64,000 nt of DNA, from contig CM034130.1 in NCBI GenBank assembly GCA_019914995.1, forward strand, positions 1,364,001 to 1,428,000, given 5' to 3'. Made by a program: the position numbers and the translations under genes. Below are positions 28,610 to 41,339 of the stretch, one piece after another; position 1 is the first letter of the stretch, and each line of letters begins with the position of its first letter. Under the pieces are notes generated by a model. The model searched no databases. It was given only the letters and a program-made list of their open reading frames with translations, and had not been told where the DNA came from. The stretch is from Acanthochlamys bracteata. Its lineage: Eukaryota; Streptophyta; Magnoliopsida; Pandanales; Velloziaceae.

Positions 28610-30012
28610 ATCATGCTCTAGGCAGGAAGAAATTGTTAGCCAGTGCCACACAGTTGATACCATTCTGTTAGTTTCCATTACAGGATATTCCTGTAAATTC
28701 CAAAAGGAAGAAAGTTTTAATTTTGTACCATAACATTGAATTTGGTAAATAAAAGCATATCCCTTTCATTTCAATGAAGGGCGCTTGGCACCAATTGAAC
28801 AGGTTCAGTGTCAACCATAATGCCCATAACTCTAGCTAGAACCTGCAGTGCTTCTATAATCTTATAGATACTAGTATAGCTCGCTTGTATCGTCTATGAT
28901 ACCGAATAACAAAATGAATGTTTTGCCTCAAATTGCTAACATAATACAAGAGGAACGATAAAGCAATCATAATAACCACCTTCCACCTAAGTTTCAGCCT
29001 TCAATCAACACAATTTGCCACAAAGAATCACATGTAAAAGATCAAGCAGCAAGTTCAAAGATTGCAGAATAACAAACTTCAAGGAGATAAGTAAACTTTT
29101 AGGAGTAATATCCAATTATAGTCCATGAAAAATGGGCTGCCTTTCATTGCAGGGCCAGCAGCTCAGCTGTTTAGCAAAATTGCACACCAGGTTTCTAAGA
29201 ACTGATAGCAGAAGAGCTTAAACTTGGAAGCACACTCATGTCGGTGGTGCAAGCAATGTCTCAATAGCTACTCTTCTGTGCTTGGCCGTCACAGGAGTCA
29301 ACTGCAGGAAGGATGACAAATAAATATTTGATCCATCCCAAATATTAAACAGTAAGCATGATAATTATCATATGAACTTCAATTGATCCAACATTTTTTG
29401 AGGCTATGGCCATAACACATATGAAATGATGAATACAGGTCAATTCAGGTATAATATATATTTTAGACAAACAGCTATAATAGCTGAGTGTGAGTGTGTG
29501 CACCTCTGAGAACTTACAAGAAAAAATTCAGGCTATGTATAACCAAGACTTAAACAACCAGAATACACATTGTACTAGCATCAAACTCTAAGACAGTTCA
29601 CACAACTAAGATCAGGGACCATTTACCCACTTACCCTACAGATAGCTGATGATTCTAAGAACATTAATGAAGTTCAACAAGGTAACACAAGATTGAGACT
29701 TTAGCAGCATACAGTAGTACAGGTTACCACATGGCTAGATGCACAGAATCTTCAACAGAGATAATAAGCATATGTCATATTGGAGACCTCAAGAGTATGC
29801 GCCAGGTCAAGTACGTAGCATTTTCTTACAAGAGATTGGCAAGACACCAAGTGAAGAACAGTTGCACGTAATTGTACCAGAAAAGATGTAACCTCATTAA
29901 ACATAAGGTGTCTATGCCAGCAAAAAAGAATACAAACTAATAGCTGAGTAATGATTCCTATATGATAGAGCTCATTAAAAGGACAATTATACAAGCATTA
30001 CATACCGCTCTA
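28610..30012. other. Intergenic; 3' flank of GAPB, no firm gene
   Basis: The GAPB 3' UTR probably ends near 28,770. The rest carries no ORF I can support, apart from the exon-like fragment at 29236-29301 listed separately. Confidence 0.5.
29236..29301 (-). other. Orphan exon-like segment, function unknown
   Basis: On the minus strand a good acceptor (CTGCAG at 29306-29301 boundary) is followed by 21 codons reading LTPVTAKHRRVAIETLLAPP-T and a TGA. No partner exon was recognised upstream, and I cannot name the protein. It may be the last exon of a lost gene or chance. Confidence 0.2.
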
Positions 30013-30609
30013 TCACGTGGAGATTTTGCTTATAACTCGTGCTCCAAGTCTGTCCAGAGCCAACATGAACTTCGCCTTCAGCCCTCCATCTTTCAAGAAT
30101 GCCTCCTCCATTGCCTTGGCCACCTTCATCCTCTTATCCTCATCATCCACCACCGCTGCCTTAGTGGACCTGCACCACTAATCGTGCATCCATAAGCACC
30201 AGCTGCCCATGCAGTCTGCTTGACTGCAGGCATTCCAGGTATTGGTGGAGCCATCTGAGGTTCCACAATCCAATCCCTCGGTAATGCCTTCCAAGCATTC
30301 TAACATCTCCCTGCACCACCATGCAGCAAGCATAGCAGCCTGGCTTGAATTCCTCATGTACTCCCCAGGCAACGCTCCAGCGTTTCTTCATCGGCGCTTC
30401 AATCTCAAGATTAGCCAATACGAAAAAAATATGTTTTTATCGGGATACTCAAGCTGTACAAGATCCGAAGGATCATAACCAGTAAATCAAAAAAAATCCA
30501 CAGAGCAAATCTGAAGCAACATTGTCAGCATGGTAATCGCTGTCTTTTCACCCAGATTCAAGACTAGCAAGAACGAGTTAATCTGGAGATGGAAGAGACC
30601 CAATCAAAG

Positions 30610-30746
30610 TGAAACAATTGATGAAGAAAAATAATAATATAATTGAATATGATGAATAATGATAATTAGAATTTTCATCGTATGATTATTTATAGAGTAC
30701 ATATAATTAGCTTGTTTTATATATAGTCTAATAATATAGTCCAATA
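30610..30746 (-). repeat. 3' LTR of the Copia element
   Basis: 137 bp, beginning tgaaacaattgatgaag and ending agtccaata on the plus strand. It differs from the other LTR at about 15 positions by eye. The flank caaag pairs imperfectly with taaag beyond the right LTR as a 5-bp target duplication. Confidence 0.9.
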
Positions 30747-33700
30747 TTTCTTCTTAAACTCATTATGGGTCAAACAATATCAGTTTGTTCAATAATATTT
30801 GAAATCTCGGTGTCGGGTGCGATTTTGTAAAGAAATCTGCCAGTTGATCAGTAGAGGCAACATGTGGTAAAAAAATAGTACCTGACAGAAAATGTTCACG
30901 AACAAAGTGACAGTCAATCTCAATATGTTTCGTTCGTTCATGAACAACTTGATTGCTTGCAATCTGAATAGCACTCCGATTATCACAGTAAAGAGGAGTA
31001 GTTTTTGTAAAAGTAACTCTCATACAGTAAGTAATCTCCGCACATGAATAATCTCCCTTGTGGTAACAGCCATAGTTCGATACTCGGCTTCTGTTGAAGA
31101 ACAAGCAACGACATCCTGTTTTTTACTGCCCCACGAAATTAATGAATCACCAATGAATAAGCAGAAACCTGTAGTAGAACGTCTAATGGTTGAACAACCA
31201 GCCCAATCTGCATCAGTAAAATCTCGAAGCTCCAAAGTAGATGAGGAGCGAGTAATAGTGAGTTGAAGATATCTGAGAATTCTGAATAAAGCACTATAAT
31301 GTGCTGATCGTGGTGCAGAAATAAATTGACTGACGACACTTACTGCATGAGAAATGTCTGGCCTAATCATACAAAGATAGACAAGCTAACCGACAAGCCG
31401 TCTGTACCGAGTAGGATCTGTGAGAGGCTCACCATCTGTAGGACGAAGTTTCACATAAAGCTCTAAAGGGGTATCAACCGTCCGACTATCAGATAAGCCT
31501 GCAGATTTAATAATGTCAGAAGTATATTTTTGTTGAGAAATAAGAATTCCTCTAATACTTTGCGCAATCTCCAATCCAAAAAAATAGCGTAGATATCCAA
31601 GGTCCTTCATCTGAAACTGTTGATGTAGGTGCTTTTTCGTGGCTGCAATACCTGCAATGTCATCCACTGTTAAAATCATATTATCTACATATAATAACAG
31701 GAGTACCCGCCCTTGCGGTGAAGACCGCACAAATAAAGAATGATCTTGAGAACTCTGCTGAAATCCTGCCTCTGTAATAGCTCGACGAAAACACTCAAAC
31801 CAAGCTCTATGAGCCTGTTTGAGTCCATAAATAGCACGACGAAGACGACATACATGACCCGGAGGAGTAGAAAGACTTGAAGGTGGCTGCATATAAACAA
31901 CCTCCGATAATGTACTATGAAGAAAAGCATTCTTCACATCCATCTGATAAAGAGGCCATTGACGTATAGCAGCAACTACTAATAGAGTGCGAACAGTAGT
32001 CATCTGAGCAATAGGAGCAAATGTCTCATCATAATCAATCCCATACTCATGAGTAAAGCCTCTAGCAACAAGACGAGCATTGTGCCTCTCAATGGAGCCA
32101 TCAGGTCGATATTTAACCTTAAAAACTCATTTGCAACTAATAGATTGTACTCTCTCCGGTAATGGAACTACATCTTAAGTACCTATCTGCTGAAATGCAC
32201 GAAATTTCTCTGTCATTGCCTCTCGCCACTCATGGTACTGAATTGTCTCTTGGTAAGAATTAGGTTCACAAGTAGTATGAATAGCAGTAAGAAATGAATA
32301 AAACTGTGGAGAGTAGGAGGTGAGGGTGGCAAAACCAAACCTATCAAGCGGGCCTGAACAATCTGGTGTAAAACGAGTAGGATGACGATGAGGACGTTGT
32401 GACTGACGAACAAGTGGTAGTGGAGATGTAGATAAACTGGATATTGGTAATATTGGAGAAGAATGGGAGGATCCTCGCTAGCCAGCGTTTGTGTCGTCGA
32501 AGAAGGGGCGGTATCAATAGAGGGAAGTAATAGAGTAGGATCTATAGACATGTGAGAAAAGTCAGATGAACTGGATGAAAAAAAATATGATGGTGTTAGA
32601 AATTGAACATCAGGAAGTGAAGAAGAAAAATAATAAGAGTCTTCAAGAAAAGTGACGTGACGAGAAATGCGAAATCGGCGTGCTGTGGGATCATAACATC
32701 GATACCCCTTATGTTCCGAACTAATGCCAAGCAAGACACACTTGACTAATCGAGCAGTCAATTTTGTCCGCTCAGTCGGAGGAAGTAGAACAAAACAAAT
32801 GCACCCAAAAGTGCGGATCATACTATAGTCTGGAGGAGATAAAAATAAACTCTCATGAGGTGTCTTGCCAGACAAAACAGATGAAGGGGTAATATTGATA
32901 AGATTAACAGATGCAAGAATAGCTTCTGCCCAAAAGATTTGAGGAACTAAAGAGGAGAGCAAGAAAGAGCGAGCAGTTTCAAGAATATGACGATGCTTAC
33001 GTTCCGCTACTCCATTATGTTCAGGTGTATAAAGACAAAATTGTTGAAAGAGTGCCATGAGACTGTAAGATGGATCTCATAGTAGAAGATGTATATTCAC
33101 GAGCACCATTAGAACGAAAAATCTTAATTCGAGTATTAAACTGAGTATGAACCATAGTGCTGAAAGTGTTATATATAGTAAAAACTTCAGAACGATTACG
33201 GAGAAGATAAACCCAAGTGTAACGAGTATAGTCCTCAATGAAACTCACATAGTAAACAAAACCAGTCATAGATGAAATTGGAGCTGGTCCCCAAATATCA
33301 GAATGAATTAGATCAAAAGCATGAGAAGTTTTAGATAAACTTTAATAAAAGGTAAAGCTGAATGTTTTGCCAACTTACAGCTAGTATATGAAGATAAAGG
33401 AGAAAAAGAAACTCGCCAAAGAGCTCCACTATCGATGAAACTCTTTAAACGAGATTCAGAAATATGACCTAAACGTCTGTGCCACAAATCAGCAGCAGCG
33501 CAACTAAAATTTAAAGTAGTCGAAAAAGAAAGATGGAGATACTCTAAGTGATACAATCGCCCCTTTTTACGAGCACGACCAATCGTCTGGCTGGTACGAG
33601 GATCCTGCACAGAACATGTAAGGGAATCAAAGACAACAATAAGCCCGCTTTCACAAAGAGAACTGACTGAGATTAGGTGTAGGGTGAGATGAGGAACATG

Positions 33701-35404
33701 TAAAACAAAAGGTAGACTGAGAGAGTCAGAAATAACGGAGCCAGATTGAGTGATGGTTAGTTGAGAGCCATCAGCAGTATGTAAAGATGGAAAGTTTGGT
33801 AGTAAAAATGTCGTGTCAGATAACAATGATAGATCAGAAGTCATATGATGAGATGCACCAGAATCTAAAATCCAAGATGAAGACATACCAGGATCGGCGG
33901 AAGAAGCATAGGCAGATGAACCAGCAAAAATGGATTGTCGCTGAAGCTGAAGTTCTATCTGAGCAAGACGATGGTGAATATCCGTTGAGTCATTGGTGAT
34001 AGACTGAGAGATAGGAACAGCATCAACAACATTCGCCTGTGCAACTAGAGGGCGAGTAGTGGTAGAATCTTTCGCCTTTTTCCGCTCCCGATACTGAGTA
34101 AGTAAATGTGGGTGAAGCTGAAAACAACCATCCACAGTATGACCCGATTTCTTGCAATGAGTACAGAATGATTGCTGACGAGAATGGAAAGAATTCCTGC
34201 TAGAATGACCACTAGTGTCTCCCGAAGTGGAAGGTGAAGGGCGTGAAGATGCAACAAATACTGTAACTGAATCAGGAGTCAAGGTGGGTACCATCATCGA
34301 AAGAGACCGTAAGCGAGTCTCCTCGGCAATGAGCTCAGAAATGGCAGCAAGACTGGTGTTATTTTGTATGATACGACCACTCACTGCTTGAAATTCTGAA
34401 CGCAAAGTCATAAGAAACTGGTAAAGTTGACGTCGTTCACGACAGATACGACGTTCATGGCAGGCACAGTCATGACCTTCAAGCTTCAAGAGTTCGCGCC
34501 AATAACCTCGTATCAATGTAGTGAACTCCTGAATAGTGCGATCACCCTGTCTGGCAGTCCAAGCCTCGGTGAGAATTTGATACTCTCTAGCACCACTTGA
34601 TTGAACAAACTGAGTAGTCAAAGTCTCCCATAATAATACAGCAGTGGGGATGTCTTCAAGATGTGGTCGAAGAGATCGATCAACAGATGCAATGATAAAT
34701 GCGAGAATTCGTTCATCATGATCATCCCAAATGTCCTGCGCAATACGAATGTTATTCTTTATCTCAATAGAAGCATTATCTGGTGGTGAGAGATGACGCT
34801 GAATAGAGCCATCAAGATGACCAAGAAGACCACGTCCACGAAGAATAGTTCTAACTGAAGCAGCCCATTCCGCCCAATCATCCGCAGTACTCAAAGAAAA
34901 ATCCGTAGATGTCGGTAGAAAGTACCGAAAGAACTCAGACGAAGGCATCACCAAAATATTTTTTTTTGGGAACAGGCCGGGCCTAAAGATCGGGCCGGGC
35001 TGGCCCGAATGCAAAGAAAGGGGCTCTGGCAGCGAACGGGCCGGCCAAGAGGCGAAAGCGCGTCGGCCCGGCGGGTGAGCGGCGATCGCGGCGCGGCGAA
35101 AGAAAGGCGGCGATGGCGGCGGGAAGAAGAGCTGCGGCAACGAACGGTGGAAACGAACGACGTAGCGGCGGCAGCGGCGAACGAAGACGACGATAGCGGC
35201 ACCGGCTGGAGAAGACGGCGGTTGTAGGAGGTCATAGCGGCAATGACAATTACGCGGCGACAAGAATTAACGAATCCACGTGGCAGGTAGGGTTAGGTTT
35301 TTTTTTTTTTTTTTTTTTGATGAAGAAGAAAATTGAAAAGAAAAGAATCAATTAAGTGTAAAAAAAGAAAATTTTTTTTCAAAAATCAGCTTGGCTCGAT
35401 ACCA

Positions 35405-35541
35405 TGAAACAATTGATGAAGAAAAATAATAATAGAATTGAATATGATGAATAATGATAACTAAAGTTTTCATTGTATCAGTATTTATAGAATACATATA
35501 ATGGGCTTGTCTCATATATAGCCCAATAATACAGTCCAATA
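35405..35541 (-). repeat. 5' LTR of the Copia element
   Basis: 137 bp, same ends as the left copy, followed by taaag (target duplication, 4 of 5 bases matching). On the minus strand the LTR begins TATTGG, so the usual TG start appears to have changed to TA in both copies. Confidence 0.9.
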
Positions 35542-36017
35542 TAAAGAATTAACCGAAACAGCAGCAGCAACAGAGGGAACACCAGATCCAAGCCCAGAAC
35601 CAAGAGTTAAACCTTTCACAACCTTTCGGAACACCAGAAGATTTCAGAACGAGCAATTTCAAAAGCAGCAACCCTAACTATTCCAGCACAGTCACGATTC
35701 GACGAAGAGATTATATTAGAGATATGGAACCGGGCGGAAGAAACGAGTAAGGATCGATCACGTATAATGAGATCGGCTGAAAAAATTCGAATCAAGGGCC
35801 AAGATTTGCAACCGTTGCCGAGCAAAGGCGGTGAAGAGTTGAGAACCGGTGAGGCTGGAGAAGATAGGGCAGATTGCTGTGAAGAATTCAATTTCGATTA
35901 CAGATCAACGGATAGCTGGAGAGAAACGGAGTCAGATACGTCGGTTGGTAGTTAATGTCACCGGAAACTGTAACGGAGTTGAAGGTTCGCCACCGTTGCT
36001 GTTGCCGCCACTTTCGT

Positions 36018-36708
36018 AAAAATAAAAAATACGAAATAGAATTTCTTAAAAAATAAATTAAAAATAAAATCTAATATTTATTTTTAATAATTTTTGAAAA
36101 TAAGTTAAATTGAAGACATAATAATATTAAAAAATTAGAACTAAAATTTTATTATATAAAAACAAAATTCTGAGTTAGTTTTTCAAAAAAATATATAAAC
36201 TATTTAAAATTTTTAATTTGACAAAAAAATTAAAATTATAGGCATTTAATATACGCAGTTAATTATTTCATATATTTTGAGTTGGCAGTAGTTTCAGATT
36301 TCTTTTAACAAACTAAAAAAGAAAAGTTAAAGAATTTGAATTTTGTACAGAAAAGAGTCCAACCAAGAGAAGAGACGGTGGACCTCGTATTTATTAATAC
36401 GAGGAAATCTAGCTATTTTCTGCAAAAATTAGTCACATAAATTTAATAATTTCTAACTTAAAAATTTTCAATTTGATCGGCTATAAAGTTGTTTCGCTAG
36501 GCTTCATATACAAAGCCCAATAACAACAAACAACACCCATTTACAAGTATCTTTCTAATGGCCCTATAGTAAGGCCCGAACTTAGCTATATCATTCTAGC
36601 TGCTCAATCTTTTTAGATTTTTCCTTTTTTTTTTTGGGTCAATTGCGTGATTATTAATCTGTAGATGGTATTGATTATTGAATGAATTGATTGAGTGATT
36701 GATTGACG
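36018..36708. other. AT-rich spacer and PLA2 promoter region
   Basis: 36,018-36,350 is highly AT-rich with nothing recognised. 36,490-36,590 contains AAGCCCAAT, ATGGCCC and AAGGCCC motifs upstream of the phospholipase gene. No TATA box stands out. Confidence 0.5.
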
Positions 36709-38792
36709 ATGGCGAAGAAAGTTTTGAATTTCAATCTGTTCTTCCTCTTCTTGTTACTGCTTGGGGTTTCGTTGTGCTCTCCTGCTACTAATCGCAGTGC
36801 GCAGGTTTGTTTGTACTTATTAGATCTGATGGTTAGGAGTATTGTGATAACGAATTGATTATTACTTTGTTGATTGTGGATTATTGATTTCATTTTCTTT
36901 TTGAGGTAAATTTTAGGTGCGGTGTAGTAAGCAATGCGTGGCGGAGAACTGCAACAGTGAGTATATGTTATTTTTTGGTTTTTTTGACTGATGAAATGAT
37001 GATGAATGAGTTTGTGATTTGGGATTGTGGTGATGAACAGCGGTCGGGATCAGGTATGGGAAATTCTGTGGAGTTGGATGGAGTGGTTGTGCCGGTGAGA
37101 AACCTTGTGATGACCTTGACGCATGTTGTAAGATCCATGACGAATGCGTGGAGAAGAAAGGTGAGATCTTTCGTTGCCTTTACCGATTTCATAAATGTGG
37201 ACCTCCCAAAAATTTGCAGGATTGTGGGTTTAATGTTTTAGTTGTAAACATATCAAAGATACGTTGGGAGATTGTGGAAACTATTCGAATCCCTTACAGA
37301 ACTAGTAGTTTGGTGTAGTGACTTCGCTTTTCCAGTGTTATATTTCCCGTTTCCTTATGGCTTCTACATCAATCGGCCATAAAGAATCACAGATTATATG
37401 TTCTCCTATTGGGTTACATTGGGGTCGAAGTACATTATCTTGAAGTTTGCATCAGCTGCACTCTTTGAAGCAGAATTCAATATAAGATCATGATATGACC
37501 TTTTGTTCTTTTTACTGATATGGACTTATCCTGATGTCGTCTTGCATTTTGCATGCTAGAAGTGTGATGAAATGATGTTAAAACCTATAGGAGATCTCAT
37601 TGAGACATATTACACCGTGAAGGACGTTTGAGAATTGTAGTTCTGAGTATTTAATAGTACCATTGTTGTTAGTGGCAACTAAAATTGGTTTTGAACTTTC
37701 TTTTAGTGCTTATGTGGTATGTTTTATGACAAGTAGATCAGTACAGCATCAGTAGCAAAATGTCCACCAGGAACATAAGCAAAGGCTTCGAGATATAAAA
37801 GGGTAGCTATTGATATCTCCAGTTACTGAGTGTAGATCATATAAGTGTACATTACTGGAGTATCTTTTCAAGTGCTATAAAAAAAGAGGATGTTCAAGTA
37901 TATTTATTTATCATGCAACAACTATTCGAACTTCGAGTGACAAAGTGCCTTCTTCTGCAGATAGTATCATTTACTGTCTCTTATGTGAATAATGTATGAC
38001 AGTTGATGTTTTCTATTGTTATCAATTGGTTACTGTCTTTTTGGGATGACACCTTGAATGCTCCGAAACAAGTTCTACTGTGGGCATGGTATTCAAATAA
38101 GTTAATTGGAAAACTTATTCCACCTCTGCAGTATAGTCTCAGATATTAGTCAGTGTTGTTCAGCTATTATGATGGTTTCATTGTTTGGGTTGTTATGAAG
38201 AGAACCTGAAGTATATACTGAGAGTGATGAACAATGATATACTTAGCTAAATTACAAATGGAAAGCCATATGCTGCGAAAGAGGACCAAATTGGCGAAGG
38301 TTACTAGTTAAAGTCATTTAAAAAAGTGTAACTTCGAATCATTATGGCTCTTATACAAATACTGAATTCGTAGAATGACCTTGTTATCCAGTATCCAAGA
38401 TGGCTTCTCCTTTCGCTTGCTTTGTTTCTTATATGATCTATTGCATTCCTGTGAATGTATGGATTGACTAAATTAGATCTTGAGTTCAGTCCATGTTGAT
38501 GCTTGACTATAATCTACTATATGTTGCCCGTTTATAGTTCTGAAAGAAACATAACCAAAGATTTCTAACTAATGACCATTTTGATGGGAATTATTTCTTT
38601 TGATAATTTGCAGGAATGATGAGCATAAGCTGTCATGAAAAATTCAAGAGCTGCATCAAGAAGGTGAAAAAAAAGGGAAAGGCAGGATTCTCCAAAGAAT
38701 GCCCTTACGAGGTTGTGATGCCTACAATGATGCAGGGTATGGACATGGCCATCATGTTGAGCCAGCTAGGTACTTCAAAGGTCGAATTGTAG
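36709..38792 (+). CDS. PLA2: Secretory phospholipase A2 (low molecular weight, plant type)
   Basis: Calcium-dependent enzyme that cleaves the sn-2 acyl chain of phospholipids. Four exons: 36709-36804, 36917-36956, 37041-37160, 38614-38792; 435 nt, 144 aa. Signal peptide about residues 1-23 (MAKKVLNFNLFFLFLLLLGVS). Calcium loop YGKFCGVGWSGCAGEKPCDD; catalytic His in DACCKIHDEC; many Cys expected in disulphides. Ends GTSKVEL: the final KVEL resembles KTEL of Arabidopsis PLA2-beta, an ER-retrieval signal, so ER residence is likely. Intron 3 is long (1453 nt) and no gene was seen inside it. Confidence 0.95.
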
Positions 38793-39938
38793 CAGATACT
38801 CCGTTCTAGTCAAAGGCTGATTCGCATACAAAATTCCATTCAAGCGCACAAAATTAATCATTGATACCTGTAAAGGGAAAGAACAGAACATAGGCATTTT
38901 TGCAACAAACTAACGTGTACTGTGATCTTTGGATTTTGTTAGGAAAATGTCCATAAATTCAGGATTGAACCAAATTTACAAGGGAAGATCCTTTGCAGTT
39001 TTGTTCAGAGTTTACAATATAATTTCTGGATATGTTATTGTGATTTATGTTATATGTACTTTGTACTTCGTAAGGCTTGCAAAACTCGATGGATGTTTAT
39101 ATTGTTCTACTAGCTTATTACTGTAGAAAACAAGAATTTAAAAAAAAGTGTCGGAGAAACAAAATTAGTCGAAAACGGGCTCCTATAAACAGCTTCATCT
39201 CAGCAGTTTTTCAGACATCTGAAAAATCCAGTGTAAACGTGCCCGCAGTTGATCGTGTTTACTTCAAATGTAAAGGCCCTTTTTCAATAAAGATTTCATT
39301 TAATTTTAAAAATAAAATAATTAATTTAATATTTCTGTCCAAGATTTGATTTTTGACATTTAAATTTTAAAATTATTTTTAATCTAATTATTTATGGCCC
39401 ATTTTCTCTTTCCTCTGTTCTGGACACGTGGTACCTCTTTATGGCCCATTTTCTTGCCATCTAAAAAACCCACAAAAAAAAAGAAAATTGAAGGAAACTT
39501 GGAAGAGAATTTTATTTTGATCTCTTGATTTGTTCTTCTTATTTTATGGTTATTCTTGTAGGTAGTTGTTACGAAGGTTTGGATATTCTTTTCTGAAATT
39601 TTGCTCTGTTTTCCTGTGTTGGTTGTGAGACTGCTTGCTCGCTTTATATAGATCTCTATGCGATGAGTTTTTCTTGGTTTAAATAAAAAAATTGGAGTGA
39701 AAACCATCAGAAATGGTGAGAATTGTTTTGGTTGTTGAAAATAAATGATCATGGTGAAATTCTGCGTTGATTTTCTTGAGTTGGTGGGTAAAGAAGAGAT
39801 TCTTATGTAAGAGTTTGTAGTGAAATGCATGTACTATTATTATTATTTGTCCCTCGTAATGATCTTGGGTTGGTGATGGTTGTAGAAATTTATTGACATT
39901 TTGAGTAGTTCTTCGTTGGAGTTGAGTCATTAGAAAGT
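38793..39938. other. Spacer between PLA2 and the PP2C relic
   Basis: PLA2 3' UTR, then AT-rich sequence. ORFs on both strands here are compositional and match nothing I know. Confidence 0.5.
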
Positions 39939-41339
39939 TGAAATCTAGAGAGACTGTCTTTCGGTCTGGAAGTTGTGCAGAGATTGTACCAAAGCAGAAC
40001 ATGGAGGATGAACACATTTGTATAGATAAATTTTTTGAAGAGTCTTGGAGCATTGCCAGATTTTCCAGCACCTGGGGCTTCCTTTGAGGTGAGAAACCAA
40101 AGTTATAAACTTTTTTATTGATTCTGATTATTTTCGTATGACGAGTTTGTTGTTTTAGTTGAAATCTTGCTGATTTGTTAAGATTGATTTGAAGGTGTTT
40201 GATGACATGGTGGAACCGATGCAGCAACGTTCGTCAGGAAGAGCTTGCTCAAGTTCATTCTTGAGGATTCACATTTTCAGAATTTGTTAGATAATGCTAT
40301 AAGGTGTGCAATTCTGAAAGCAGATCACGTGTTTGCTGATGAATCTTCACTTGATAGCTCTTCTTGGTACAACAGCTCTTGCTGCTCTTATGCTCGGAAG
40401 GTTAGATTTCTAGTTGAAATTAAAAGCTGTGCTATTTTAGAGAGATTTGTGCATGAAATTAAAAGCTGCATGATAGACAAAGTCTTTTCCTACATTATAT
40501 TCATCAGATCACTCAGTATTCAGTAGTTGGTGCTGCCATATAATTGTATTTAATGTTTGAAGCTGGCACCACAATCAAGCTGGTGTTACGATTGAGTCAT
40601 AGACATATGAATTCATCTTTTTAGTGCAGTTGCCAATCTTAATTCTACATATTTCTTTCAACTTTTCTTTGATTCTTCACAGTATATTTATAGTTTACTT
40701 GTCACACTGACAGATCTCACTCAATACAATGATTTATTGATATTGTGTAGTAGCTACTATGGCAATCAGTTAAAGTTTCAGAAAGCATTTATCTGATCTG
40801 CTTTTAATTTCACCCAGAACAATGCACATTGCAAATGCTGGCGATTGTAGAGCTGTTCTAAGTAAGAGGGGCTGAGCTATTGAGCTGTTAAGAGACCATA
40901 AGCCAAACTGCAAGATGAAAAAGCTAAGGATTGAAAAACTTGGTGGTGTTTTCTATGATGGTTACCTAATGGGCAGCTTTCAGTAGCAAGGGCTATCGGA
41001 GACTGACACATGAAGGGTCCCAAAGGTTCTTTGTGCCTTTAAGTGCAGAGCCAGAAGTGCAACTGAGCAACACTCACCGAAGAGGATGAGTTCTTGGTTA
41101 TGGGTTGTGATTGTTTATGAGACGTGATGAGCAGCCAATGAAGGATCTCATGGCGCTGAGCATTGCTCCAGAGAACTAGTACCTGAAGCTCTGAGAAGAA
41201 AAACATAACAATTTAACTGTAGTAATCGTCTGTTTCTCACCTGATTCACCCCCAAGATTGAGATAGTGAGATCTCGAGTCTGTAGAAGCATCACAGCAGA
41301 AAGATGGCATTTCTCCAGCGCATCCTCGATGGTTGCTGA
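39939..41339 (+). pseudogene. PP2C-type protein phosphatase pseudogene
   Basis: Relic of a plant PPM-family Ser/Thr phosphatase. Conserved words in order: RSGSCAEI then KQNMEDEHICID (about 39,955-40,022), FPAPGA, VFD followed by a deletion that destroys the DGHGG metal-binding motif (about 40,197), LLKFILEDSHFQNLLDNAIR, ADHVFADESSLDSS, MHIANAGDCRAVLSKRG then TGA (about 40,877), [17 protein letters not shown] then TGA in place of the Trp codon, AEPEVQL, TEEDEFLVMGCD, ELVPEALRRKT, and FLQRILDG near 41,330. Intron positions with GT/AG borders remain (about 40,089-40,194 and 40,400-40,817), so it arose by DNA duplication, not retroposition. Multiple stops and frameshifts. Confidence 0.87.

Larger units (their letters stand above)
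30610..35541 (-). mobile_element. Degenerate Ty1/Copia LTR retrotransposon
   Basis: Full-length element, about 4.9 kb, transcribed on minus. Domain order from right to left: gag (from about 34948) with zinc knuckle CTHCKKSGHTVDGC, protease WILDSGASHHMT, gag-pre-integrase LWHRRLGHISESRLKS, integrase, reverse transcriptase, RNase H (TDADWAGC, SSTEAEYRTMA). This gag-PR-IN-RT-RH order defines Copia. The frame is broken into at least five pieces (33308-35263, 33021-33269, 32213-33058, 31386-32003, 31020-31370 and 30763-31104). The RT active site reads YVDN instead of YVDD. A primer binding site similar to initiator tRNA-Met (TGGTATCGAGCC) abuts the right LTR at 35404, and a purine tract (AAGAAGAAA) abuts the left LTR. 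Not active. Confidence 0.95.
30013..36017 (-). pseudogene. Homoserine kinase pseudogene split by a Copia element
   Basis: GHMP-family homoserine kinase (threonine/methionine branch of aspartate metabolism, plastid), now a relic. The 5' half lies at 35542-36017 and the 3' half at 30013-30609. Recognisable pieces on minus: ATVAN start (about 36,005), NRDCAGIVRVAA (35,690s), the ATP-binding glycine loop KGLTLGSGLGSG (about 35,600), VSVNSLIG across the insertion point, LVLASLESG, YHADNVASDLLCGF, TGYDPSDLVQLEYPDKN, ANLEIEAPMKK, the C-terminal AGAYGCTISGAGP, VDDEDKRMKVAKAMEEAF and LDRLGARVISKIST ending at TGA 30013-30015. Several frame changes and a TAA in the PSPD segment rule out function. Without the insertion it spans about 1.05 kb with no introns, as in intronless plant homoserine kinases. 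No transit peptide region was recognised. Confidence 0.88.

Noticed and set aside
39384-40227. Two overlapping minus-strand ORFs (148 and 182 codons)
   Set aside because: Low-complexity, Phe/Lys/Asn-rich, with no motif; one lies opposite the PP2C relic.
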